A stretch of 23,034 nucleotides of DNA, from contig QXVZ01006670.1 of assembly GCA_008931825.1 (NCBI GenBank), forward strand, positions 1 to 23,034. Reading direction: 5' to 3'. The translations under genes were made by a program, and so were the position numbers. Below, in pieces: positions 1 through 12,200 of the stretch. The stretch comes from Phallusia fumigata (Eukaryota; Chordata; Ascidiacea; Phlebobranchia; Ascidiidae). The notes under the pieces are model-generated. The model ran no database searches. It had not been told where the DNA came from and saw only the letters and a list, made by a program, of their open reading frames with translations. Each line of letters opens with the position of its first letter. Position 1 is the first letter of the stretch.

Positions 1-155
1 ATTGACATACAAGTTTGTGCAACGTTTTTTTAATTTACCCTGTTTGGGATAAGAATCTTATCACTTGGATTTTATTTTACTTAAAATTTATTGCAAGAAT
101 ATATGTATGTATAGTTTCTTTGTAATGAGATGCTCTGGTTTCACGAATATATCAG

Positions 156-238
156 GTCTTTGAAGAATGAAATGGAAGCGACCCGAACTGAATCTGATAA
201 TGGTGGAAGCGCGGCTCAGCTAAGTTGCTTTGGGATAG
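156..238 (+). CDS. Exon B0 (its A partner is outside the window)
   Basis: Acceptor atatatcag, donor ggtta. It encodes S-L-K-N-E-M-E-A-T-R-T-E-S-D, then N-G-G-S-A-A-Q-L-S-C-F-G-I. It is the only B exon here with Ser before the last Cys. The following intron is 65 nt. Confidence 0.85.
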
Positions 239-3200
239 GTTAGAATTTAAAATTGAAGTTCTCACTGTTTATAAACAACTTCATCATTGTTATTGTTGAC
301 CAGATTTTCCTGAACCTTGTCGCAAATATTATGGCCCCAGCACCGAGGACTGTTTAAAGGTGGTGTGGAACATCACTGGATGTTTACCAGAAGGCGATAG
401 TTACCCAGAAAAACTTCATNCAACTTCATCATTGTTATTGTTGACCAGATTTTCCTGAACCTTGTCGCAAATATTATGGCCCCAGCACCGAGGACTGTTT
501 AAAGGTGGTGTGGAACATCACTGGATGTTTACCAGAAGGCGATAGTTACCCAGAAAAACTTCATCCCTCTGAAGTTTCCTTTCTGTCAGCTCTTAATTAT
601 ACGTAAGAAGCAACATAAGTTTGGTTAAATACTGTCATCACATAACAACTTTTGATGATTGTTAAGCTGCAGTGCATATTACCACCAGTTTGCACACATT
701 TCTTTTAGGCTTTCTAAAGTACAACATTGTTCAGCTATTTCTCACCTGGTGATAGTTTTAGTGTCATTGTGAAATTTTGTCACCAAGCAAAAAAACTCAG
801 TTCAGCAGTTCCTTGTACAAAAACCTCTATTGATACTGGAGTAAAACTTTGTTAATCAGATTGTTGCCTAACTTAGGTGAAATTGGAGCAACAAATGATT
901 TATAATGTTTTTTTAATTAAAAATTTTGGAAAAAAATGGTTTTTCATCTCAAAATCAGGATTTTCTGCTTTACAGCTGTGTACCTGTACACTAACCACAT
1001 TCCAGTTCCATATTTCTTAAATCCAACTGTTTACTATTAAATCTTACTTCACTGCATTGTGCCCAAATTTCTACATCATTATAACACCGTAATTACTCAG
1101 CCATCATTGTTAACCAACAACAATTGTCATGCTTTACATCCAATCCTCTTTGGGTATTGAGTGGGTAAAGTTTTACTGTATCCATGAATTCGTAATTCAG
1201 CTCATTTTAAAAGAAATGCTGGCTAATATGTTTGATTAATGTGATTTTTTTGTTAACCACTAACTAGGTAATGTCAGGCAAAGATTTTGGCAAAACTGGA
1301 TTTTTACCTAATTCTGATGAATTTGACTGTATAACTGGCATCAACCGCTTTTTGTTAATAAAATCTGCTGTGCTCCCACTTTGCCATCTTAATCACTCCC
1401 TCCCAATGAAGTAATATTTAAGTGATACCTTCACATTTTTTTCCCGTACCTTGAACATGATAAAGTTGTATGTTTTAGTGCCTTACTGGAAAATATGGAC
1501 ACAATCAGAACAGAAGCAGATGCTGGCAATTCTTCCCAACAACTCAAATGTTTTGGCATTGGTGAGTTATCACCTCGAACTGTCATATGTTGTGGGTTCA
1601 AATCCCACTGCCAACTAGATTTTTCTACCCTACTTCCAGCTGCCCTGAAATGCCATAGCTCTGATTTATTTTATGCCTTGTGTAGGTCTGACATAGAGTG
1701 ATATCAGATAGTCACTGTTTGTTGAGCATGGATATGTTACCAGGCTTGAAAAATTTATTGTTCACAAAAAGGTTTTGTAAACTATAACAGGGTGTCAGCA
1801 TTGGACTATGCTTTAGATATAGAATTAAATCACAGCTGTTGAATTGTTGTTTCTGAATTTTTGGTTTATTTAATGCAATGTTTTGTTATAGATTTACCCG
1901 ACACATGCCGAACTTATTACGGCCCACATTCAGAAAGTTGCCTCGAAACTGTTTGGAACATTGCCAAGTGCTTACCCGAGGGCACTGAATTTCCACCGAA
2001 ACTAAATCATCTGGAACAAAATGCTCTGAAAAAATTAACATACACGTAGGTTCCTGAACAAAGTCTGTGATTTTTTTACCTTGGACTGTAAGATTGTGGA
2101 AATGTTGTTTAAAATGTTTTTTTATGTAACAGAGCTCTATTAAGTCAAATGGAATCCATAAAATTGAAAGCAGATAATGGGTCAAGCTCAGCCCAACTTG
2201 AATGCTTTGGAATAGGTGATTATCTGTCTTGAAGTCATGTGGTAAACTTCACATTTTTGTGAGTTTCTTTTCTGTGCAGATCTTCCCGACACATGCCGAA
2301 CTTACTATGGCCCACATTCAGTGGATTGTCTGAAAACTGTTTGGGGGTTGGCTAAATGTTTACCGGAGGGTGATGATTATCCGGGCAAACTATCACATTT
2401 AGAAATTCCTGCCCTTGCATCACTAAATTACAGGTTATATATCTTTATTAATTTAAGTGAAGCATGTGAATGTATTTTGTTGCCCAACTTTCAATTTCTT
2501 TTATGTCATGCAACTCTTTGATATGCCAAATATTTGTTGCATGCAATTAACTCAAACCTTTTGAAATTCGTTTTTACACAAACGCCTGATATGTTAGCCC
2601 CATATGCACCTTTGACTATGGGAAACCTTTTAAGGAAAATATGGGATTTCCCTGGGTAAATTTTTTTTTTAATTTCATTCCTTGATTTGATTATACCAAG
2701 GAAGCATCATTTCATTGAGTGATGTCATGTAAGGTTTGGCCGTAATATTTACAAAGCTACAACCCTCATAAACTTATATTCAACAAAACATCCAAGCTAC
2801 AAAAAATCTGAAACAAAAAGTTTTTCCACAGCACATTACTGGATAATATGAAGGCTGTAAAAGCAGAATCAGATGCTGGCAATTCCACCCAACAACTTAA
2901 CTGCTTTGGCATAGGTAACACAAACAATCCTAGTATGCATTTTGTATTACCAAACCACAATCAGTTTAAGGTTTTTCAAAAAAAAATCTGACCTGGGTCG
3001 ATAAGAATGACTTGGCTTTTAATAGTTTCACGAATAGTTGCTATAAAAAGGCTTGCACCATATTCACTATTTTAATGTTTAAATGTTTGGTATTTTGCAC
3101 TGAATATCCAAGTATGAGTGCTCAAATGGAAAGAAAATAAGAAGAGTAAGAAATATTTGTCAAATTTGTAAATGGAAAAGTCCTAAGGTGAAATAAGAAA

Positions 3201-6200
3201 GGTTTGTCAAATTTGTAGATGGAAGGTTAACAAAAAGCATTTATGCATTACCTGCCTGGTATATTTATCCTGATTATGTATGAGAGTTTTAACTTTGGTC
3301 ATAATTATAAACATATAAACTTACCAGATTTTCCTGATCCTTGCCGAAAATTTTACGGCCAACACTCAGTGGGATGTTTGAAGATTGTTTGGGAAAATGT
3401 CGGATGTTTGCCCGAAGGTGATGAATTTCCAGACAAGCTTTCACATACAACACTCGCTGCTCTTAGATCGGTGAACTACAGGTTAGTGGTTTCAAACCTT
3501 TTTACTATCGTTACCCTGAGAATGATTTCAATTCCTCCTGGTTTTAAGCTTACACTGCAATCGACTATAGTCTCCATACTCGCTACTATGATGTCATAGA
3601 TAGTGTTAAGTGTATCAACTAAAGAGATGAAATTCTATTTTCTACAAAGTTTAAAATGTTTTAGTACAACGGAACCGAGAAATGATAATCTAATTACCCC
3701 CTGAAAAATGTCAAATTACCCCCAGGTTAAGTACCACTGCTTTAGATGAAGATAAGATTGGTTTTAGTAAAGAATATTGCTTTTGTTGAAAAATATGATA
3801 TTTCCTCCTAATTGATAGAGTAGTAATAAGCTGCAGCACCTCAAATTCATACGTTGAATAATTCATCAAAGGTCTGAAAGGTTTATCTTAGAAGCAATTT
3901 GTGCAAGTAGCACAGTAGCTATTTCTTGTGTAGCGACATTTAAATTCAGTATTGATAACCTTTTTTTGTAGAGATTTGTTTTAGCACTTGGTCGTTAAGT
4001 ATTCCACATGTTTTGTTAAATCATTGTTAATTCTTTTTAGCGCTTTACTAAGTCACATGACTGAGATAAGAACTGAAGCTGATAATGGTGATTCAACACA
4101 ACAGCTCAACTGTTTTGGAATTGGTAATTTTTTACAAGTTTTCTTCTGTAAAAGCAGTGTTTTCCAATGTATTTATAATCGCGAGCTACACAATCACTGT
4201 GTTAAATCGTCTCAAAAAGAAGATAGAATACAGTAACCTGATTTTGTTTCGACAAACGCTGAAATGTCAGTATGAAATGTCAATATTGATAACACCAACA
4301 TTGGTAACAAAAGAACACATAACTAAATACAATAAGTATTTCTAATTTCCATTTTCACTCTCGACTGTTGTTAAAATTGCAACAAAAGTAATAAAAAGTA
4401 AAACACCACAAAATTTGTTTCTACTCGAAAAAAATGATTCCTTATGTTTAGATCTTCCTGACACATGTCCCAAGTACTACGGCATTCACACTAAGGATTG
4501 TTTGAAGACTGTATGGAGCAATGTTGGATGTTTGCCAGAAGGGCATGAGTTTCCTGATAAACTTGCTGTTTCCACTGTTGCAACTCTTACGGCTTTCAAC
4601 TACAGGTAAAACCCAATTTGTAAGGTGCAAAAGATCTGCAGTATACCTGGAAGCAGACTCATTATCAAATTATCGATTATCCCAAAACTAAACGGAAATC
4701 AGCAACTTTATTTTAGAATTGACCATATCCATTTTATTGTAGTCTTATTAGGAAATATTGGGTGATGGTTCTTGTAACTCCTTTTAACATTATGTGCATT
4801 GCAAGCGTACCTTTCTGCATGTAATTTTTAACCTCAAAGTGTGCAACTGACAAATGATGATTTTAATCCCAGCTATCTGCTTGATGTTATGACCAAAACC
4901 AGGGAGGATGCAGATAATGGAGATTCAGCTGAGCAATTAAACTGTTTTGGAATCGGTAAAACCAGTTCTATTTGTTTGGTTTATAGGTGTAATAACACTC
5001 AGTTTTTTATTTTAGACCTTCCCAACACTTGCCCAACATACTACGGTCCCCACTCAGTGCCTTGTATGAAAACTTTATGGGAAATGGTTAAATGTTTGCC
5101 GGAAGGTGATGAATATCCTGACAAGCTTCTTCCTGCTCAAGTTGATCTGCTGGAAGTTCTGACATACAGGTGGGCGTAACTTGAGTTTTAGAAGCGTTAA
5201 GCTTTTAATGCAAAAAATACTGTTTGATTAACTGATATTGGTAATTACACAACTGATATTGTGTAATTTGGAATTAACCATAAAAATTCAACAAACCATA
5301 CTGATGTGACTTGTTTTGACCAAAGCAGTCTTATCGGTTTTCGTACAAATCACTTTGGACTGCTATGTTTGAAAAAGTGGTTGATATTAATTTATCTTTA
5401 TTGCAAAAACTTGGCTTTAAAGTGAGTCATAAAACAATAACAGAAAAATGTCCTGAGATAAAAGAATTTGGAAAACTTGCGTGTCCTCATTAATTTGCTA
5501 TTGCTTTTGCAACAGCTGTCCCATCATTAGTGTGATATATTTCCAGTCGCTCATGTGACTTTGAAAAAAATATGTGCCCTTATTTTTCACAATAAAAATG
5601 GTTTTGGATTTTCAAAGATTTTGAATTGAATGTCATATTTTACTTTCCACATAACTTGTATACAGTGCATTGCTAAGTGAAATGAAGAGAATTAGAGCAG
5701 ATTCCGATGCTGGTGATTTAACAGAGCAACTTAACTGCTTTGGAATTGGTAAGAATGTTTGAACTTTTAAATTTTTACTACAGATGATTAAGACAGTATT
5801 GACACGGTTTATTAAGGTTTTCAACATTGGCGCAAACATGTTTTGAAATTGTGTTGGTTCTAGACTTAGGTATTACAATCACGCTGTGTTGTGCAAACCA
5901 TGAATTGTGTTTCTAAAAAATGTATATAACCTCGCTTTTCAGATTTTCCTGATCCCTGTTCCAAATTTTATGGCCCACATTTGAGGGAATGTTTGAAAAC
6001 TGTATGGGAAAGTGTAGGCTGTTTGCCAGAAGGAGATGAGTATCCTGATAAACTGAGGCCGGCAAAACTTACAACTTTAACCAATTCCAACTATACGTAA
6101 GCTGCATTGTTTGGGTCGCACTATTTGTATGTTGCTAATGCCTTGTTGTTTCTCAGCGCTTTGGTAGCTGCTCTAAACCTTGTGAGGAATGAATCAGACA

Positions 6201-9200
6201 GTGGGATAGCCAAACAACAAGAGAATTGCTTCGGAATCGGTAAGTTGAAGCAAATAGTTTCACCTTCTATTATGTGATGCCTAACTTGTCAGGACTTTTT
6301 AGATTTACCAGATGACTGTCCAACCTACTATGGTCCTCATCAAANAGCTTTTAATGCAAAAAATACTGTTTGATTAGCTGATATTGTGTAATTTTGAATT
6401 AACCATAAAAATTCAACAAACCATGCTGATGTGACTTGTTTTGAGCAAACCAGTCTCATCGGTTTTCGTGCAAATCACTTTGGACTGCTATGTTTGAAAA
6501 TAAGTGGCTGATATTAATTAATCTTTATTGCAAAAACTTGGCTTTAAAGTGAGTCAAAAAACAATAACAGAAAAATGTCCTGAGATAAAAGATTTTAGAA
6601 AACTTGCATGTCCTTATTAATTTTCTATTCCTTTTGAAACAGCTGTCCCATTATTAGTGTGATATATTCCCAGTCGCTCATGTGACTTTCAAAAAAATAT
6701 GTGCCTCTATTTTTCACAATAAAAATGGTTTGGGATTTACAAAGATTTTGAATTGAATGTCATATTTTACTTTCCACATAACTTGTATACAGTGCATTGC
6801 TAAGTGAAATGAAGAGAATTAGAGCAGATTCCGATGCTGGTGATTCAACAGAGCAACTTAACTGCTTTGGAATTGGTAAGAATGTTTGAACTTTTAAATT
6901 TTTACTACAGATGATTAAGGCAGTATTGACATGGTTTATTTAGGTTTTCTACATTGGCACAAACATGTTTTGAAACTATGTTGGTTTTAGAGTTAGGTGT
7001 TACAATGATGGCAAAAACCGCTGTGTTGTGTCAGCCATGAATTGTGTGTCTAAAAAATGTATGTAAACTCACTTTTAAGATTTTCCTGATCTCTGTTCCA
7101 AATTTTATGGCCCACATTTGAGGGAGTGTTTGAAAACTGTATGGGAAAGTGTAGGGTGTTTGCCAGAAGGAGATGAGTATCCTGATAAACTGAGGCCGGC
7201 AAAACTTGCGACTTTAACCAATTCCAACTATACGTAAGCTGCATTGTTTGGGTCGCACTATGTGTATGTTGCTAATGCCTTGTTGTTTCTCAGCGCTTTG
7301 GTAGCTGCTCTGAACCTTGTGAGGAATGAATCAGACAGTGGGATAGCCCAACAACAAGAGAATTGCTTCGGAATCGGTAAGTTGAAGCAAAAAGTTTCAC
7401 CTTCTATTATGTGATGTCTAACTTGTCAGGACTTTTTAGATTTACCAGATGACTGTCCGACCTACTATGGTCCTCATCAAATGGCATGTTTGAAAACTGT
7501 CTGGGATATGGTTAAATGTTTACCAGAGGGTGATGAATATCCTCCGAAGCTTGGAGCATCTGAACGAAGCTTTCTGTCGAATCTCAATTACAGGTTTGTG
7601 AAGATTGAATTTCTATCAAAATGTCTAATAACATGTTGAACAGGTAACGTTGAAGTTATTCCAAACATGTGTATGTTTGTTTTTTGTCACACACATTCAC
7701 TAGTGTGGTTTTCACTCCACTTGTCATTCTATTATTTTCAGTTGGTATAAACAGTTGTGCACTGTAATACAGTAACGCCCTACTTATTAAAAATGGTTGA
7801 GCAATTGTAACAGCAGTAACTTGTGCCCAGACAAAGCAGATAGAATAAACTTTTGTTTTAGACTTAATATCGAACAAAACCAGCAGCTGCAATGACTGAA
7901 AATTTTAGACGAATTGCACAGGCTTGAAAGATCAAAGCTTATTCGTAATCCCCTTCAGATCAAAGTTGGCCTGTAGTTTTATAATAGCAACATTGTAGTT
8001 TAGGTAAGTGTGGATTTTTGTGTGCAGTGCCTTGCATAGCTTGATGGAAAACATCAAAACTGAGGCTGATAATGGAACTGCTGAGGAACAACTGAATTGC
8101 TTCGGACTGGGTAGGGTTTGTATTGCGAGATGTAACGATAAAGAGAAATTGGGACTATTACTATTTCCAGTGTAGCCCATGTTGGTTAAGAAAAATAGAA
8201 AAACACTGATGGCGAGTTCTGTAGATGTTTGTGATGTTGTTTCCAAAATTGTTACTGCAGCATTTATTTGCGAGCCAGACAATGTGGTGTTTGCAATTAT
8301 CACTGTGTCAGAGTTTTCCTTTTTATCATTGGTGCATAATGAGCTTGGGAAACAGTAAAGTTGATGTTTTGAATGTAGGAATGGAAAACATGCTGCACTT
8401 ATAACCGTGATGTGATGGGGCACATCAAAAGTTTATTCTTAAAGCTAAAAATTTTGATAAAAATGTTAAGACAATAAATAAAATTCTGATAATTAATAAA
8501 CAAGCAAATAAATTTTAGTAACACATGACATTTTGATCATGATAATAGAATTATATATTGCCATGTTTATTTGATATCCGAGTTATTAAAACTTTGAATT
8601 TGAATGTAAGGTTGAATTGTTTCTGGTTTAGTTCATTGACAAAATAAACAGGTAACTATAACTCTAGCAAAGCAATGTGCAAAATCCAGTTATAAAAAAA
8701 GAAAGAGTGCGTAATGAAATGGTATATGCAAGTAAGATTGACCTTACTTGTCAAAGTTTTTAAAAACAGTNAAAAAAGAAAGAGTGAGTAATGAAATGGT
8801 ATATGCAAGTAAGATTGACCTTACTTGTCAAAGTTTTTGGAAACAGTAAAAAAAATTGTAAAAAATTGTGGCATCACTTTACTTTCATAGTTGCAAAAAA
8901 ATTGAGCTGTTTTGTTTGCAAAGTAATTAATTTGGTGACTTGCTTTGCTAAAGTTGGACTTTTTTGTTGGTTATTTAGATTTGCCTGATACATGTCCAGG
9001 ATTCTATGGTCCTCAAGATCTCAATTGCCTTAACACTGTGTGGGATCTATACGGTTGCTTGCCAGCAGGGAAGAAAAATCCTGAAACTTTGAACTATATA
9101 GATCGTTCAATTCTCGAGGCTAAAAATTACAGGTTTGTGATACTTTATACTTTGCCACTAGACATTTGAACCATTCCCGATTCAACTATGTTTGTGCCCT

Positions 9201-12200
9201 AAAGTAACATACAGCAGTGAATGTTTATGCCAAGTTTGTTTTTGTCACTGTAACTGTTTTTAAGTTATAATTTGTGAATGGAATGAGTGGAAATTGATTT
9301 CTCTTGAAGAGCACTAGAGTTATGCATTGTTTATTAGATTGGTGCTCCAACATTACAAATTAGTCACAAATATCTGAAACACATCAGACAAATAAAACAT
9401 TTTATCATCCAAAACAATGTTTGGATATCACAGATTATATTTCGTTGCATTTCAGTGATCTGGCGAACGAAATTGGTACAATAAGAAACAGTTCTGATGC
9501 CGGGATCACAACTGCACAGGAGGATTGCTTTGGGTTTGGTATGAATTTTATTGTTAGCTTGTTTGTAAACTGTGGACTGACAGCTGTATTGTGCAATGGT
9601 TAAAATCCGCAATGGACCTAACACAGGGCTAAAGGTAACGGTTAAGATTCGAGGAACAGCTTGGGTGCTCTCAGAATAGCAGAAGTGCCTAATCGTTTGT
9701 TCCTAAAAACAAGTTGTGTGTTTAGTATTCCCTACCACCTGTGCAAAATACTATGGACCTCATTCTGTGGAGTGCTTGAAGGTTGTATGGGACATGGTCG
9801 GATGTTTACCAGACGGTCACCGATATCCTGATAAACTCTTGGCTTCTGAACTATTAACTTTAAGACGCTATAATTACACGTAGGTGTTGTTTTGTGCACA
9901 TTTATTTGTCACATGTAACAATTTTGTAATACAGTGGTTTTCAATCTGTTTTGATACATATCCCCTTGCTTATTTTGAAACTTTTTATTCCTCTCCTACT
10001 AGAAATAAATTGATACAAAGTAATATTAAAAGGTTTGGAACTGTCTATCTGAAATGAAATACTTAACATGAAAATCTTAACTATAAAGTTGAAATTCTTC
10101 CCCTTAAATTGTAAATCCTCATCGAAATACAAACCGTAAAAATGTGGATGTAAAACTAAAGCAGAAACAATCATTAATGTACAAATTTAGTCTGTCTAAT
10201 TTTTAACTCAATAACTGTTTTGTTTGAAGGTTTTTGTTTGCTCAAATGAATAAAATAAAAAATGAATCGGATGGTGGAAATTCATTACAACAACTTAACT
10301 GCTATGGAATAGGTAAGTTGTCGAAAAAACTTTTAATTTTCAACATGGAAATATTTGCAGGTACATAGTTTAACTTTAATAACATTTTGAAAACTGTTGA
10401 ATGTTTGACGTCAATTTGAGTTCACCTATCTGGTCCACTGGGTTGTAGCAATTTTCATTAAGTTTTTCAAATACAAGTGACCGAGACAGGACTAGAACCT
10501 ACAACCTTGCGAGAACGAGGCTGTTGTGCTAACCACCTAAATGTTTGTTTGTTTCATTTTTATCTTTGGTGTGGAACAACGCCTGAATGCGTTGTGCTCA
10601 CAATGAGTCCACCATCAAGCTCTCATTGCAGTTTCGTTAGATCATTTTATACTGGATTTTAGATTTTTTGAAGTTGGGGACTTCAATTTGGGTCAACTTT
10701 GGAGCAATGCTGCTTAAGTTTCTTGCCAATGAATGGCAACATACTTTGTTAGCAGTACATTACAAATGTAAAAATTTTATAAACTACCTGTTTCTTCACA
10801 GATTTGCCTCCAAGTTGTCGATTTTACTATGGCCCCAATTCAATAGATTGTTTGAAGGAGGTTTGGGATTTGGCTGGATGTTTACCTGAAGGAGAAAGAT
10901 ACCCAGAAAAACTTTCATTTTTTGAGATCTCGGCTTTGTCTGCATTAAACCATAGGTTTGTTTCTTGTAAAAATAGTTTTGTTGGTTTTATGCATGTGTT
11001 TTACACAAAAACTTAGGAAAATGCCAAATATTCATAGAAGTGCAAATGCTGCATAGAATTAAAATACAGAAGAAAGCCTAGGACTTTAAACATCTTTTTT
11101 GCTTTTAGAAAAACCTCCCTTATTTGAAAAAACCTCCCTCAGTATTTGAAATCTATAGAAACCTAATAAAGATGGAAACATTTGATTATTATGTAGCCTA
11201 ATTCCATTAAATTTGTGGATTTGTTGGTTTTGTTTGTAATAAAGTGTTAACACTAAGTTTTAATCAAGTCGAAAACATTTTTGTGAACAGTGCGTTGTCA
11301 TCTTCCTTTAAAACAATAAAAAATGAATCAGACGCCGGGGATTCTTTGCAGCAGAAAAATTGCTTTGGAATAGGTAAGCAGTCTTAAGATATGATTGCAG
11401 AATCATTATTTGCCAAAGTTAATCTCAGCTATTCGTCCACTCTTTGGTAGATCAATACCCAGTGACAGCAGTGTCTATTCCTGTCTATTTTAACATATTT
11501 CATGTAAAAACCAACTTAAATGTCAAAACTAAAAGAATTTAAAAACATAACTGTCATAGAGTTTGTATTCAGTGAACACGTTTTACTGCAAACATTTTGA
11601 CAATCACTGTTGTCATCGTCAGCACATCATCCTTGTCATTAGTTATATGAAAAACTGTGAGTCATTTGATACTGGGATCTGCCCTGAAGCTTTTATGCAG
11701 CCAAACAAAAACAGATTATAAAAAATTCCTAATCCAAAATAATCTGTTAGCCAGATGCTTACAGAAGCAAATTGGGTTTTGAAATGATTAAATTAGTGAC
11801 TAAAAGTTAACATTTCTAAAGCTCTGTTCAATTCTATTCTATTGAGACTTCATGTGACTCTCTGTGCAGATTTGCCTGATGAATGCAAAACTTACTATGG
11901 CCCTCATTCACTGTCGTGTTTGAAAGTAATTTGGAAAGATGTTGGATGTTTGCCAGAGGGAGATGAATACCCAGAAAAACTGTCAACAACTGAACTGGAA
12001 AGATTGTCCAAATTAAATTATAGGTTTGCTTTTGTTAATCCTTGCCTGAGACTTTTTGCGTTAGACCAGTTACAATTGAGTTGTGTATTTGTTTTTTTAA
12101 GAAACTTGAGCGCTGAAATAGAACTTATAAAAACTGAAGCTGATATGGGGAATTCAAGTCAACAGCTAAAGTGCTTTGGAATTGGTAAAGTTTTGTAGTT

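Larger units (their letters stand above)
5200..6344 (+). repeat. First copy of a 1.14-kb near-duplicate block
   Basis: This block covers part of the A6-B6 intron, B6, A7, B7 and 42 nt of A8. It is repeated at 6346-7481 after the N at 6345. Exons differ at 9 of 362 positions; the A6-B6 intron differs more and includes a 20-nt stretch missing from the second copy. Confidence 0.85.
6346..7481 (+). repeat. Second copy of the 1.14-kb near-duplicate block
   Basis: It starts flush after the N and matches 5200-6344. Its right end continues into intact A8. It is either an allelic contig end left unmerged or a recent tandem duplication. Confidence 0.85.

Noticed and set aside
1592-1608. Functional tRNA gene
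   Set aside because: Only the T arm is convincing; there is no acceptor stem, D arm or anticodon arm.
1886-2185. Minus-strand ORF of 99 codons over A2 and B2, and similar antisense ORFs elsewhere
   Set aside because: They are mirror images of the module exons, cross splice sites and have no independent motif.
3700-3747. TTAAGTACCACTG, resembling the right end of a hAT MITE
   Set aside because: A candidate left end near 3601 and its flanking 8-mer match poorly; at most a one-ended remnant.
7932-8423. Minus-strand ORF of 163 codons, the longest in the window
   Set aside because: It overlaps exon B8 in antisense and intron sequence; it has low-complexity composition and no recognisable domain.
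9932-9960. CAGTGGTTTTCAATCTG, resembling one hAT MITE end
   Set aside because: I found no matching inverted end or target duplication downstream, so no element boundary can be supported.
10477-10662. Plus-strand ORF of 61 codons after B10
   Set aside because: It is a read-through of the reversed SINE head and intron; there is no acceptor or module motif.
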